A stretch of 64,000 nt of DNA from Prostheceraeus crozeri. Taxonomy: Eukaryota > Platyhelminthes > Polycladida > Euryleptidae. The position numbers were made by a program, and so were the translations under genes. The notes under the pieces were generated by a model, which was not told the DNA's origin, did not search any database, and saw only the letters and a program-made list of their open reading frames with translations. Position 1 is the stretch's first letter. Every line of letters begins with the position of its first letter. The stretch lies in NCBI GenBank assembly GCA_907163375.1, contig CAJQUW010015452.1, positions 1 through 64,000 on the forward strand, in the 5' to 3' direction. Shown here in pieces: positions 21,365 through 33,573 of this stretch.

Positions 21365-22060
21365 TGAAAATGTGACTCTCTTTTTTGAATTTGACCTCTT
21401 TTGATCATGACATCTTCCCCTTTTTCCCGACGCTCTTTGAGTTCTCTGCGAAGCTCTCGATCCATCGTTTGCTGAATTGGGGTGAGGTCTGGCTTTATGA
21501 ACACGTTATTAAAACTGGAATTCTTAAGGGTTTTAGCCTGCCGAAGCATTGCTCTTTTGACAGAGGCGGTGTTGACAGTTATCTTTAACAACCGTGAGCC
21601 TGACCTTCCAGGTTTCCCGATACGGTTACACGAAGAGAGCTTAAAATCTTGTTGAATATCAAGAGCATTTATCAGTCTAATAACCTGCGCAGAGTCGTGT
21701 GTTTTCTTATCTTCTATCGTACCTGACGTCTTCTCGGGTAAATTAATGATGACGACATTATTGGTTCTTTTTTTGGCGCTGCTCTAGTTCGTTGACCACA
21801 TCGTTAATAAACAAGGCGGACTGGGAGTCACGAGTCTGTTGCAAGGACTCAATTTCGCGTTGCTGAATTTCCTGAGTATTTCTCAATGTACCGATGACGT
21901 CTTCTAAGTAGCTGACCTTTTGGGTCAAAGCTGAAACGCTCGTGATGATTTCATTCATTTTAGTCATCGATTCAGATTTATTTTCATTCAATAATTCCCT
22001 CAAAGCATCCATGGTTACGTCGTTACAAGAGCCTGAACGTGTAGTTCTTCCAGAAGACAT
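21361..22060 (-). pseudogene. LINE ORF1: coiled-coil RNA-binding protein, one homopolymer frameshift
   Basis: The first 100 residues form a coiled coil (SMTKMNEIITSVSALTQKVS and following heptads). The frame is lost at a run of seven T (plus strand 21768-21774) and resumes in another frame with NNVVIINLPEK and LNALDI-like segments, followed by GSRLLKITV and a basic C-terminus (RELRRELKERREKGEDV). The second half resembles the RRM-like and C-terminal regions of LINE ORF1 proteins. The stop codon overlaps the ORF2 start as ATGA at 21361-21364. Confidence 0.75.
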
Positions 22061-22069
22061 ATTCTCATT

Positions 22070-22819
22070 ATAGTCCGGGAGCTAGCGTGAAGTTGTGCAG
22101 GGAACGAGGTAGTACATAAAACTTTCACATAGCATAGTACACCTCTAACCTACTGCAAAACTTCGCGTCTGCCAGATCAGATCATTTGCTTTTCAGAAAT
22201 AGAGAGGATAACACAATCCTATGTATTTCCAGTGGTAAAATTGTGACATTTAAGGTGTTGACTCCATTTTTTCGAATTTTTGCTCATAAAAGTTACACAA
22301 ATTGGTATTTTGTTGAACTGGTTATTATAGAAATCATCTACAGATCATGATCTTTCAAATGAGTTATCATTCAGTGACAGAGGATGAAGTAAAGTGTACA
22401 AACAGACACTTTTCGTTGGTGTAACTGCAAATTTTAACATAGAAATTTCAGGAAAATTGTTGATATACTTTAACGAAAAGTGTCTGTTTGTACACTTTAC
22501 TTCATCCTCTGTCACTGAATGATAACTCATTTGAAAGATCATGATCTGTAGATGATTTCTATAATAACCAGTTCAACAAAATACCAATTTGTGTAACTTT
22601 TATGAGCAAAAATTCGAAAAAATGGAGTCAACACCTTAAATGTTACAATTTTACCACTGGAAATACATAGGATTGTGTTATCCTCTCTATTTCTGAAAAG
22701 CAAATGATCTGATCCGGCAGACGCGAAGTTTTGCAGTAGGTTAGAGGTGTACTATGCTATGTGAAAGTTTTATGTACTACCTCGTTCCCTGCACAACTTC
22801 ACGCTAGCTCCCGGACTAT
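22070..22819. mobile_element. Near-perfect 750-bp palindrome (foldback MITE) with TAGTCCGG ends
   Basis: The arms at 22070-22417 and 22472-22819 are 348 bp each and about 99% identical in inverted orientation, around a 54-bp loop. The ends read TAGTCCGGGAGC, and the flanks are TTA on both sides. The outer 100 bases match the right end of the IS630-type element at 43702-49730 (shared GCAGGGAACGAGG, ACTTTCACA and TCTGCC blocks), so this is probably a non-autonomous relative. No coding capacity. Confidence 0.92.
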
Positions 22820-23476
22820 TACGGAAAACCAGACTCGAAAAGTCGCAAAATTGTACTGAGGCGGCTGCGAACCCACCAAGCAGCTATAACAGCAAATACC
22901 CTAGCCAAATGAGCTATACCAGCAGACGATCAACGGTGTGACTGATACAAGAAGATATTCAGAAATTTCACGGATTGAAGCAAGAAGAGAGACCGTGGAG
23001 ACCAGATCACGAACTTCTGCGCATGCGCAAAGTGACACTCTTTTTACAAAACCGCAAAAACTTGGCTAGCTCAGGAAGGAAAGCACCGATGACAATAAGG
23101 ACAACACTGAACGACGCAGAAGAAGACGACGATCACGATGACACTAAATTCCACAATCAGAATGTCACAGCAACGATGAAAACCTCAACGAAGTACCACC
23201 AGGACAGGAGACGCTAGAGACACAACCGCTACGTTGACTGACTTGCATGATGACGTAGCGGATCTGAATCTATTGAATCTAATTGATCTGAATCTAAATG
23301 ATCTGAATCTTTTGGAATTACCTACACTCAACAGAAGCTAAACTCCACCCCTCTGCTGCAATTCTCTTCTGCCAGGGAAGAAATTCTCTTCTGCGAAGCA
23401 TCATGAACAGAGATCAACCATCTCGCGATCGCTAGCTATCAGAGACGCACACGGCGCATGTCAGATGACCTAATTA
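22820..23476. other. Non-coding region, possibly the displaced LINE 5' UTR
   Basis: No supported gene. It contains a TGCGCATGCGCA palindrome (23018-23029) and a degenerate GATCTGAATCTAAAT repeat (about 23258-23316). If the palindrome at 22070 inserted into the LINE leader, the first part of this region is the outer 5' UTR of the minus-strand LINE. Confidence 0.4.
23018..23029. promoter_or_regulatory. NRF-1-like site TGCGCATGCGCA
   Basis: A perfect 12-base palindrome matching the NRF-1 consensus YGCGCAYGCGCR, in AT-rich surroundings and about 950 bp upstream of LINE ORF1. NRF-1-type motifs are found in promoters of animal genes. A role for the LINE is only inferred from position. Confidence 0.4.
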
Positions 23477-24613
23477 GACCCTTTGTTGGTCTCATTCGCA
23501 TGTTAATATTGAACATCAAAGGTCAATTGATGTCTAACTAACAGATCTATAAATGAAATCAATCAACTTGATCAAACTGGTCTTGGTCTTCACTCTAGAG
23601 TTGATCATGGTGCGTCACATGACTAAAGAAGAAAGGTTACGGGCAATTGGGATGGCTGAAGCAGGGTGCTCTTGTAAGGCCATTGCCCATTACTTTGGTC
23701 GAGTTCCGAAAACAATTCGTGAGCTTCTTGCAAAGTGGAGGAGAACTGGGGCTGTTCTTCATGGCAACTGTAGGAGAGTTCGACGGCAGACTACGCAAAG
23801 GGCCGACCGACGCTCCTCAGGTTAATGTGGGGTGCAAAGGACCACCTTGCCCAGATTCTCAGCTCGCACACGATCAGAGCGCGTCTCCGAGAATCCGGTT
23901 TGTGATCCAGAAGGATGAGGAAGCGGTTGCAACTTCGCCATGTCCACGTAGCAGCTAGGGAGCGATGGGCCATTAACGAGCCCACTGGCGCATCCAGCAA
24001 TGGAGAAGGGTCGTCTTCATCGACGAGACTCGCTTCCGCCTCTTCAAAAGCGGCGGCAGAGTGAAATCTCATGAAGAGGAGGATTTATCAACACAATCAC
24101 CCTCCTCAAAATGCCAATGAACTCAGGAAAACTATCGCGGAGGCTTGGCAACAACTTCCTCTGGTGATTATCAACCGACTCGTGCTCAGCATGCCACGAC
24201 GCGTGGCTGCTCTTCTCCGTGCTCGGGGAGCATACACACGTTGCTGACTTTCAGTATCAACTGAAGACGTAATTTTCATTAATGAACGTCGACTTTCTGG
24301 ATAAGATCATTATTTTCTTCTTCATATTGATTGCATTGGGCAGGGCTGCAGATTTTTTTATGCTTATCGACTCTAATTATACAATTAATCCGTCAATTCT
24401 CACAAAAAACTAATGTTAGAATTCCCTGCATGAATCAGATAACGGAAGCCTAAATTACATGCATAATATGGAAATAACATGATTTTAGCCGATAAACACT
24501 ATGTAAACATATGTTGCCTTCAGATGTTTTATTGAACTACTTAATCACTATACATTCGATGTATTGACCTTTGTTTTTCAATATTAACATGCGAATGAGA
24601 CCAGCAAAGGGTC
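23477..24613 (+). mobile_element. Deleted Tc1-like transposon with complete TIRs
   Basis: Inverted ends begin GACCCTTTGYTGGTCTCATT and continue through CGCATGTTAATATTGAA, about 50 bp in all. TA flanks both sides (23475-23476 and 24614-24615). Length is 1,137 bp, shorter than a normal Tc1. The transposase has lost its middle part, so the copy is non-autonomous. Confidence 0.92.
23607..24247 (+). pseudogene. Tc1-like transposase remnant
   Basis: The N-terminal HTH is clear (TKEERLRAIGMAEAG, IAHYFGRVPKTIRELLAKWR, RRTGAV). After frameshifts, DDE fragments appear: WRRVVFIDETRFRLF with the first catalytic Asp, and the C-terminus NELRKTIAEAWQQLP followed by VLSMPRRVAALLRARGAYT. The segment with the second Asp and the Glu is missing. 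At least two frame changes separate these blocks. Confidence 0.9.
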
Positions 24614-24627
24614 TAATCAGTTCATCT

Positions 24628-24705
24628 CAGAGATGGAAACGGGTCACGGGTCACTCATCTGGCGTTTTCCTGGCGGGTCAGCCGGGTCACGGGTCTGTAG
24701 TCAGT
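24628..24705 (+). other. Solitary hAT-like terminus
   Basis: CAGAGATGGAAACGGG resembles the CAGASATGGAAACCGG end of the MITE at 33992. It is followed by repeated GGGTCACGGGTCAC. No partner end or 8-bp duplication was found nearby. Confidence 0.35.
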
Positions 24706-25819
24706 TTCAGTCGAAGTAGGCTATATGCATCATGATGATAATTAAAATCTATTAGGAATTGTTGGAGCTTTGTTTGTCAATTTGAGAAAATTAGATCGAC
24801 GACAAAATTCGATGCAATTTATTTTTTCATAGTCTCAAATGACGAAGACTTGTCTTGTGCATAGATTTCATCTTGTATTATGTTGTATAGATATCAATGC
24901 GACAGGCGATGCAGTGGCATCTATTCTACATGTATTACCCGAAAAGTTTTGCGGTAGTGTACGAGATAGAAGAATATCTTATGCTAGAGTTAGACGGACT
25001 GCTATCTGTCTGAGAATCAGTGTTGTCAGAGTTACTGTTGGAATTAGGGCGGAGTAGGCGCTCGTGAAAGAATAGAACAGGAAGTGTTGGATCTGAGTCG
25101 CTGTCAGAGTCAGATTTGCTGTCTGCTAGAGGATCGGGATACGGCTGTCCTAGAGAATATGGAGGCCAAGTTGCACTTCAACAGGTTGGAGCAATTCATC
25201 CTCCCTCTAGAGGGCCTCCCTCGCCAATACTGTCTTGCAGCGTTCCGCTACTAGTCGTAGAGCTTCGTCCCACGATTGCTCTGTCAAGGCCGGTACCAGG
25301 AGCCTTTATCACTGCTTTCGATTTTTCCACCAATTTTTGATGCCGAGTATTGATTTACTACACCGGTGGCATCTGCCTCACCGTCTAGCCTAAGCATGGG
25401 TCGCTCAATTGTCTGTCTCTCCGGTCCTTGTGGCGCAAACTCAGGAAAGAAATTTGACGTTTCGATTTTCCGGGGCCACGTCGCAACGTTCCCTCCCCTT
25501 TTCATTTCCCCAAATTCGGCTGTGTATGTTTGACACTTTGAGAAAGTCAGAAGCAGAATTCATTGGCAAAAGTTTAGCTGACAAAGGGATGTGTCATAAG
25601 CACGGACTAAAAACGGCAGGTACATGTACACGTATTTCACAGATAGTCATGAATTTTGTCCTACCGCAACGAAGTCACGATCGACAAAGTCTTCAAACTG
25701 TAACTGGTTTATACATGTGACTAAATTAAGCAAACCACTTTCTTCATATGGACGAGCTTCAATAATCCCACTGTCATTCTTCTAGGTTGCGAGTGTTCAG
25801 CAAGAATGTAAAGTGTATT

Positions 25820-25960
25820 TTAATAGTAGCTTAGGTTTCATCAGATCTAGATTCGAACCCAGGTCTCATGAACGCAGAGAAAACATTCTATCAAAAAGTC
25901 TCTGATAAAAGTCTCTCAAAATAAAATCTCACCTCCCAAATCAAGCAATGTGCAACAATC
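25820..25960 (-). other. Possible tRNA-derived SINE head (B-box only)
   Basis: On the minus strand a tRNA-like arm is followed by GGTTCGAATC (25850-25859), a perfect pol III B-box. An A-box is not clear, and no cloverleaf can be drawn, so it is not a tRNA gene. Confidence 0.3.
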
Positions 25961-26954
25961 ACTTAGAATGCATTTCTACTTTTTTTTAGAAATATACTAA
26001 ATGTACTAATGCTTCTGACTGTAGCAGGAAATCATGATTTGTAAGAACAAATAATATTGAATAACATTTCGCACCAGCAATCTTGATAAAGTGAGGTATA
26101 ATCTATGTCTGAACAGCTTCAGTTATAATCTCAACAAAAGAACATGTCCAGAAGCTGTAAAATTAATATTGTTAATAGAATCTGAGAGCGACAAACAATT
26201 TTGACATTATTGTTATATGCAAGTTTGTTTAAAGTTCTTGAATTTTCCATATTTTGAGCTCAAATCAAAACTTTGCTTTCGGTTTTAAATTCATTTAACA
26301 TAACCTTATCATCTAAATATGTGAGGGTGAATTACCATGACATGAAAAATGTTGAAGGGCAAAATTTTTAATCTAGTCCTTCTGGGAGTGGAGGATAAAT
26401 TTCATAATAATACTCGTGTAATCACAATGGGTATGGGACATTTGCCACAGATTTAGAAGACAAGCTATTCTATGAGATCAGCAGGGAGGTTAATCGTAGA
26501 AATCCGAGGCCAAATTTCTACATTTTCCTACCCTTCTAGCTTAACGGAATGCCTGTTTTCGATCTTTTATACAGAGGCAGTGATTTCCTTCCAGTATGAA
26601 CGTCTGTTGCATCTTACAATGAATGAAATTCGTAAAGCAACAAAATGCGTGCATACTTGGAGGAATAATGTACAACAACTTTATAACAATATTTTTTATA
26701 ATAATTCATATTCTTACACCTACACTTGGAACACATTCTTGATTGAAATGCGATATTGATAGGTTTGAATTGTGAAAATACAGGCCTAGATGTTTATCGA
26801 ATGATGAAAAAGTAAAATGAACTTATTGCGACTAACGTTCATCAATAAAGTAAAGAGTGACGATGATCCCTTAGTACCCAAAAAACTTAAGTAGTAATGC
26901 TGTAAAAATAGTTTTTGCCAGTTTTAGCCGAAACATGATGACAAAAGCTGGTCT

Positions 26955-27014
26955 GATTTTTACCGGTTTTTACCAGGTGGTAAAAACCAGGGTGGTTTTT
27001 ACCGGCCAACCCTG
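26955..27014 (-). other. Solitary hAT terminus CAGGGTTGGCCGG
   Basis: Read on the minus strand, the end starts CAGGGTTGGCCGGTAAAAAC and continues with GGTAAAAACC-type repeats, a well-known hAT end type. The opposite end is absent. Confidence 0.5.
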
Positions 27015-27384
27015 CCGTCAACACAAGGTTCCTTTGATTTTGTTAAATGAAAAATAGAAGTAATAATTATTGCTCCATCTCTCATTTATGCCATCAAATA
27101 AGTTTTGAAAAAACCATATTTCGTGTGCGGACGTTTCGGATCCAGACCCTTTGAAGGCTAAAAAGAGATTATATACAAATTGGTAAAAAAAATAAATTAG
27201 AGGCAATGTGACCAATCAAAAAGCGTGTGGTTAATGACGACGATTCAAATTCAGATAGCGAGTTTGAATCAATCTATAGCTTCACAAACGCAGTAGGCCT
27301 ATCAGCTGAACATCCAGCATACTTAAGAATCTTTACCTCAAACTTGTCAATCGAACTGCAATAACAATGAGAAGAGAAGACCCC

Positions 27385-27811
27385 ATAACACTGAAGAGAA
27401 GAGTCCATAGGATTATATGTTATCCTTCTTGTAGATGTTCCATCATACCTGACATCGCTGTGATTAGAGAGCGGCTCGCCACTGACTATCTCAGAAAATG
27501 TAATTTTCCCGACCATCCACTCCAATACCATGCTCCAGAAATTTTACCTCGCTCTGGTCATTATTCGATGCCGTTATGTTCCACATCCAGACGCTTAAAC
27601 TCTTTCTTTCCATGCACTTGCCTCTTGTCGAACAGTAAAATTTCTTCTTCTAATTAATTCGTTGATCTAAGCAGGACCCATCTCACTGTCTCCTATCGCG
27701 ATGTAGTTTCTGTATTTCTGTTAATCAGAATTTGAATTTGTATACAATGACTTCTGTACTTCATGATTTTCATTTTCACTTGAATAAACGCCTTATTATT
27801 ATCATTATTAC
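27385..27811 (+). mobile_element. 5'-truncated LINE, C-terminal tail of ORF2 and 3' end
   Basis: The frame reads LKRRVHRIICYPSCRC, then RERLATDYLRKCNF and SRRLNSFFPCTCLL. This parallels the tail of the LINE at 18.7 kb (RRAHRLICGDDCQC, SRRRNSFFPRS). The copy ends in an ATT-rich tandem tail (27793-27811). It is a short, typical 5'-truncated insertion. Confidence 0.75.
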
Positions 27812-30800
27812 AATCGCTCCGAACATGCACACTCAACGCACTAAAATCATCACGATTAATAATGCTGCGACTAAGCTCTTAGTAGTAGTCTTGTAAGTGC
27901 AGGATGTTTTACTGATATGAATACTTTTACATACTTTGCAAATTAAATCATATGCGTTACTCTTTACATAACTGCTAAATAGCGATGTGGTAAGTAATAC
28001 AGCAGTAAATAGGCATACAATTCTCGTCTTTCGCTATAATATATTTATTTAAACAATCTTTTAGCTTGCTAATACTTTTATTTATCAAACGGATGTTTAA
28101 ATCATATTTAGCAATGAGAGAGTTGATTTTGCGATTCAGTTTATCGTTGGCAAAATATATAACTAAGTTATAGCATCATTGCCTCGCTCTCTAAGCGCAT
28201 ATATTAGGTTTTGCGCTTTCTTTTCTTGTTTATTCAAAATAAATAAAATAAGTAGAATGGACAAGTTTTAGGTGAAGATTCTAAAGTGTGCTGGAAGCTC
28301 AGTTGATACTGCGTTGCATGAAGGTAGACTGATATTCCATCTCGTTGTCCGAATTTTAATCGTTGTCATGAACGGCAAGTTTTTTGATTGGTCGCATAAC
28401 ACTTGTCTCTAAATAATCACTTCACCAATTTGTATGTAATCAGTGTGCTTGCACATCTTTTGGCATTAAGTGTCGATAAAGATTCTGGACCTGAAACGTC
28501 TGCACACAAAAAGTCGTTTTTTGAATCTTACTTGACGGCATAAAACAAAGAGGGAGCGAGAATTTTTAGCATACCAACAATTAAGATGTCACAACAATGC
28601 AACAAAGATACCGTACATAAAGCGAAATATATATTGAAAATTCAGAACTGACACTTCTGATAATCTTCATTGTCAATTGTCATACATTTTCGTCACATTA
28701 TAAAATGTGACTCGTAATGTGATTTTGTATCGATTACAATATACTTACAATTACTTATACTATACATACAGTGCTATGACAGACAAAACGAAAAACAAGG
28801 TAATTTAATATCAGAAATATGAAAATTTTAGTTATCAACTATAAAAACAGATGCATGTACAGGAAAACGAATGAGTGAAGTAAATTGAATTTGCATTAAA
28901 GACAAATTCTAAATTCCGTTTGTATTGTAAGTGAAGTACAATATAATAAATAATTGTCATGCCGTGTCATTATGGACACAAGCATAAATATTGAATCTGA
29001 AAAAGAACAAATAATAAAGTGTAAAAAAATAAAAACAATGTGTCACAAAGTGTAATCGGGAATTTATGCGAACAATTTCGCATTATAATGCAGTAGAATC
29101 GCAACTGAAATCGAAGAAAATCCCTTTAAGTCACATCTGACTTTCCTATGCGATACGATTTATTTATCATCTTCTAAAAAATGTCCTCGAAATTTTCAAG
29201 AGATCTCCGCTGTGGTAACACTGCTCCACATTAAGTCAAGGTTCTCAGCCATAAGAAAGTTGACGTTTCATATCAACCATAGAAATGGATTCACTTGCGC
29301 GTGGGTTAGTCTAGAGCGGACATAATTCTATCTCGGCCATTGTTTGCAATGGTAGCAAGCGATAGTAATTGCTAAAGATATTCATCTCTCTTTGGCTTGT
29401 GTGCTCTTTGTCTATTGCCAAAACGCGTGCAAAACGCAGAGTTCGTATCACCAAACCTAAACGGTCAGAGGCGACCGCACAGAACATTGCAGGCAGGCAT
29501 GTCTAGTGAAAAGAAAGCATCCTTGACTCACTTTTCCTCCATGATAAATTCGTCAAATGGAAATATTATTTGCACCATTCGACTCTTCACGATCTAAATT
29601 TACTGATAGTGTACAATTTATGTGGTGTCAATCTTCTGGTTCGTCGGAATTCAGGTTTAATTGAGTTTGCATTACGTTCAATGGAAAATTGATCTCCTTT
29701 TCCCTCGAGACTAGTTCTGACCGTGACCATCAGTGCTGATAAAAGTCATCTCCAGACCGAAACACGCAGACAGGGCATTTATCTCTGTGGTATCAACAAA
29801 CCAAACTTAATTGTGTTTTTTTCAAACTGTCATCACAGTCAATTATTATTCTCTGTCATATATTCGGAATTTAAGGTTATACTCAATTAGGAATTATTAA
29901 GTAGTTAACTTATTCTGAAAAATTCAGGGGAAAGCAAGTCAATTCGAGAATGCCTCATTTGTCATTGATCAATATATCAATTATACATCTCCATATGTAC
30001 ATCTCAAGCTAATACAATAGCGAAAACGGCAGATGAGTATGACGAATTCCATCCTTCACCTCCTCTTATACCATGGATGGAAAGCGCAAGTTACACGCAT
30101 AGCTCCCTCCATAGAGTAGGGATATGTAGGTAGATCGTGTCGACTCAAAAAAAGTATCTGTATACAGTGAAAATTTTTATATCAAAAGATTCAGTTTTTT
30201 GCGGAGATTGCGTTCCCGTGGTCCAAAAAATATTTGAGCACTTTTGAAAAAAGATAAAATTTGCCAATTTATATACTACCGAGATGACTGTCCTATAAAA
30301 GTAGTATGAAAAAGTTGGATATCAAAAGGATTGAATATTTGCTAAAAAGCATCCTAACTAAGCAGAAATCAAGCTGATTATCACGGGAATTTCATGATCC
30401 GTATCATAATGGAAGTCTTCATGAAAAGTCTCGAGATTATTCGTGCTTTCTTTGCTAAAACATCAAGTTTTTTATTCAATTTTCACCGGCATGATTGTAT
30501 GATTCGATCACCAAATTCATGTTTTATTTCTTGAATCTGAATAGTGATGTGGAACCATTTACATCTTTCAAAGTTGAATGAAGTCATTGTCTTTGATTAT
30601 GTGATTTTGCTCTGCCAGTGGCAGGCGCCTGTGATATGATCATCGCACGCTAAAGAAAACAATATTGAGGTTGAGCATGAAAGTAACAGGAACCCTGCTC
30701 ATTTAACAAACATTAAATCTCCAAGACTGTCATGACACTGAGAATCTGTAAAATACCATTATTCCTTCTGCATTACAAACATGACCACTCTAATCCGTTG

Positions 30801-31612
30801 TAATTTCGTCAAAATTACATAAATATGCATATCTCACATTTGGAAACAATTTTCCGAGTGTATCTCCCATGAGTTCATTTAATAAAATCGAAAGTGCATA
30901 CATAGGATTTCATAAATGCGGAGTTACCACTCTACCTAATATATTTACTCTATGGCTCCCTCTAAAGTTATTCTCACCCGACTATCGGCGCAGCAGTGGG
31001 ATGTCTCAGTAAGTTAAGTGGTATCAACTGCATAGTGTGCTAAACATGCTATTAGACAGAGTAAATGCAAATAGGAAGTAGAAATTTTGCTCTTCAAATC
31101 CTGAACAATTGGTTAAGTTTGCATTATAATATGCAGTCTATGATAATGTATATACATGTATGATTCAAAACCTTATACTGCATTTTTACCACTTGGAATC
31201 TTCGTTCTTCATACCAAAAATTGAGGCATCCAAAGGCTTTGAACAGCCGCTGGTGAATTTAACTTGGATTGCCATAATGATTAACAAAATATCAGTTTTG
31301 CGCGAAACTTTATATTTTAGAATTACTCCGAATATTGAAGGAATATACATGTCGCACAAGTACATATACACTTTAAAAAATGAGAGTCAAAAATATTTGG
31401 AATCTAACAATATTTCAGTATTAGTGGAATTATTCGAATATCAACTCAGTCTACAAAGTATCGTTGTACATCATATATTTTGTTTCAGCTCTTCCTTTTC
31501 TGTTCTTTTATTCTCAACTGATGTTCTACATCTTCCCATTCTTTCCTTCCGATCTTTCGCTTGTCCAATTCTTTCTTTGCTGCTGGTTGTTTCAGCTGCA
31601 ACTTATCGCGAC
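27812..31612. other. AT-rich non-coding DNA
   Basis: No supported gene, repeat pair or RNA gene seen over 3.8 kb. Short open frames (for example at 29397 and 31160) have no domain. A minus-strand lysine-rich frame with an acceptor-like TTGCAG lies at about 31480-31600 and might be an alternative 3' end of the gene below. Confidence 0.4.
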
Positions 31613-31869
31613 TTAGCAGAAGTCAGCCATTTTTCGTTTAAATAGTTCTCGCCTTTCAATGTATAGCTGTCGCTGCTCTTCCATGACTCTCTTGAATATA
31701 GCGTGCTTTTCACGTACTTCCTTTCGCCATGCATCTAAGAATTTCCTAAAGTTGTCCACGCTGGCTGCGACTTTCCTTTGAAGAGTTTTGCGATCAATGC
31801 TACTCTTTCTGACGCTTTCTACTTTTGTGATTTCTCTTTTGTTCGATGAAGTATCGGCTTTTGCGGCAT
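31613..31869 (-). CDS. Candidate terminal exon of a coiled-coil protein gene
   Basis: The minus-strand acceptor TTATTGTTCCAG is followed by an open frame of 86 codons to a stop at 31613. The sequence is charged and helical (KREITKVESVRKSSIDRKTL, FLDAWRKEVREKHAIF, EEQRQLYIERRELFKRKMAD), consistent with a coiled coil. The exon needs one base from upstream, which the exon at 42071-42133 supplies. No family is recognised. Codon use and splice signals look like a real exon, but the gene's 5' part is outside the window or unrecognised. Confidence 0.45.
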
Positions 31870-32328
31870 CTGGAACAATAAGACAACCATGCATAAAATT
31901 AAGGGTTTTAACAAAACATTTGACAATTACAAATATAGCAGTTCAAACAGTTGTAATGTATAGAGGCACGATCTCTCCGCGTGCTCGGTGACTGATATGG
32001 ATTCAAAAATAACCGAGGTTTCTTCTTCCACGAGTACTGTATTTAAATGAATGGACTTGGGCGACGTTTCATGCTGCGCGGCAAAATGAAGCTGCAGAAG
32101 ACAATGTTGAAGAAGCTTGCTTGTATTTATGCATGTTGATCGAATTATTTCACAGATGCTGTGTCACAGATATAAAATAGGTGAAATCCCTCCAATTCAC
32201 TTCGGTCGCACTGTAGCTGAGAGTATGTTAAACAGCTGTAGGTGACCTGGGAAATCCCACCGAACTATTTAATTTATGCAACTTAGCATTTGACAGCAAA
32301 TATCTGTAGTTGTATATTGAGTATTTAA

Positions 32329-33569
32329 CCCATGTATACTGCAGATCGAGTCAAAAATGACCCGAACGGGCTATCATGCTTAAATTAACAAGGAAAGGAG
32401 AATCACATGAGCGTGAAATTTCATGACTTTTATTTAACCTTTTTCGAAATGTTATATAAGTAGAAGGCCGACCGGGTCATTTTTGACCCGAAGAAATTTT
32501 AACCGCAAATATGTGTGCCGACGACTTGTTTCAATCTCTTGCTTTAGCGAACAGACGAAGTGAGCGACAATTGTCATACGTAGGTATTATGAGAAGCAAC
32601 AAAAAAAATACCAAGCGAAATAGAATTGTGCCACCATTGTATCATGTGCTCCAAACAAGGTCAGAAGAGAACTGCTCTTCTATCAACAGTGCACTTTGAT
32701 GGAACGTTCGATGACTCATCCGAAGAAAAGAAGTCAGAAATCACTTTTCATAAGAGCAAGCAAAGCGGTGGAGTAAAAGTTTTTGACAAGATGGTTTCAT
32801 GGACATCGACGCGTAGAGGAACTCGAAGATGGCCGGCAAAACTATTTTACACGATTCTGGACGTTGGATGTGTTGCCAGTTTTGTTATAACTTGGCATAC
32901 CAAAACATCCAGAGTAAAAACAGACAGCTGCGGCATTTCTTACTGAAACTCGGTGAACAATTGATACCAACGATCACGCCTAACATCCCAATGACGTTAT
33001 GGGATATTCTGTATTCTTTTCAACAGGCATCACATTGCCATCAACCAAACGTCAAGCACCGCAAACAAGGTACTATATTTTTGCATCAACATGAAATAAC
33101 AAACACGAGACTAAATGTGAACGATGCAACACATGCATTTCAAAAACCACTTCAGCAAAAATGCATCATCTCCTCTCTTTGAAAAATGTCTACTAATTGT
33201 CATAAATACAGCATATCAAACTTCTAATTGCTGTGTTTTATTTCAAAGCACTACTTAACTGATTATTTATTCAATCACCATGTGGATATTTCGTTTTAGT
33301 TTTGAAAAAGCAGTTAACAAATAAAATATATTCATTTACCATTATTCACCACAGAAGGTATATCATAATATGTTTTTGCGTGTGAATTTGCCAATAAGCT
33401 ACATACCCTTTATTTGTTATTGAAATGGCAAAAGTGTATAAAGATAATGAGTCACAAATTTTCAGGTATCTTTCCATTGGAGATAAAAGAAAACCCACTA
33501 AATTTAGCTTCGGGTCATTTTTGATCCGGTCGCCGTTAGCGTATGGAAAGTTGGTCGGCAGTACATGGG
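32329..33569 (+). mobile_element. Deleted piggyBac-like transposon
   Basis: The ends start CCCATGTA and are flanked by TTAA (32325-32328 and 33570-33573), the piggyBac target. Inner terminal sequences carry a GGGTCATTTTTGACCC palindrome three times (about 32350, 32474 and 33512). Length is 1,241 bp against about 2.4 kb for an intact element. Confidence 0.92.
32530..33180 (+). pseudogene. piggyBac transposase remnant
   Basis: A central piece (RQLSYVGIMRSNKKNTKRN) is followed by SGGVKVFDKMVSWTSTRRG and RRWPAKLFYTILDVGCVASF, the block that follows the last catalytic Asp in piggyBac enzymes. The chain then changes frame for LRHFLLKLGEQLIP and for a C-terminal cysteine-rich finger (CERCNTC and further Cys/His). 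The N-terminal half is deleted and three or more frames are used. Confidence 0.88.
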
Positions 33570-33573
33570 TTAA

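Larger units (their letters stand above)
18564..22060 (-). mobile_element. CR1/jockey-superfamily LINE, nearly intact
   Basis: On the minus strand come ORF1 (22060 to 21361), ORF2 (21364 to 18739), a 3' UTR and a terminal (TTAC)n tail at 18564-18582. ORF2 has an apurinic-type endonuclease and a reverse transcriptase. The only breaks are single-base shifts in two 7-base homopolymers. The 5' UTR probably continues beyond 22060, where a palindrome now sits. Target duplications were not identified. Confidence 0.85.
24616..27384. other. Mostly non-coding, with isolated repeat ends
   Basis: Contains a solitary hAT-like end near 24628, a GC-richer patch at about 25050-25520 with no recognisable protein, a tRNA-like SINE fragment near 25850 and another hAT-like end at 26955-27014. 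Open frames here are short and have no domain. Confidence 0.45.

Noticed and set aside
25116-25505. Overlapping open frames in a GC-richer patch
   Set aside because: Neither strand gives a recognisable protein; composition alone does not support a gene.
25850-25859. tRNA gene on the minus strand
   Set aside because: Only the B-box arm fits; no acceptor stem or A-box, so it is at most a SINE fragment.
31160-31645. 161-codon open frame on the plus strand
   Set aside because: No domain, low complexity, and partly antisense to lysine-rich minus-strand frames with splice signals.
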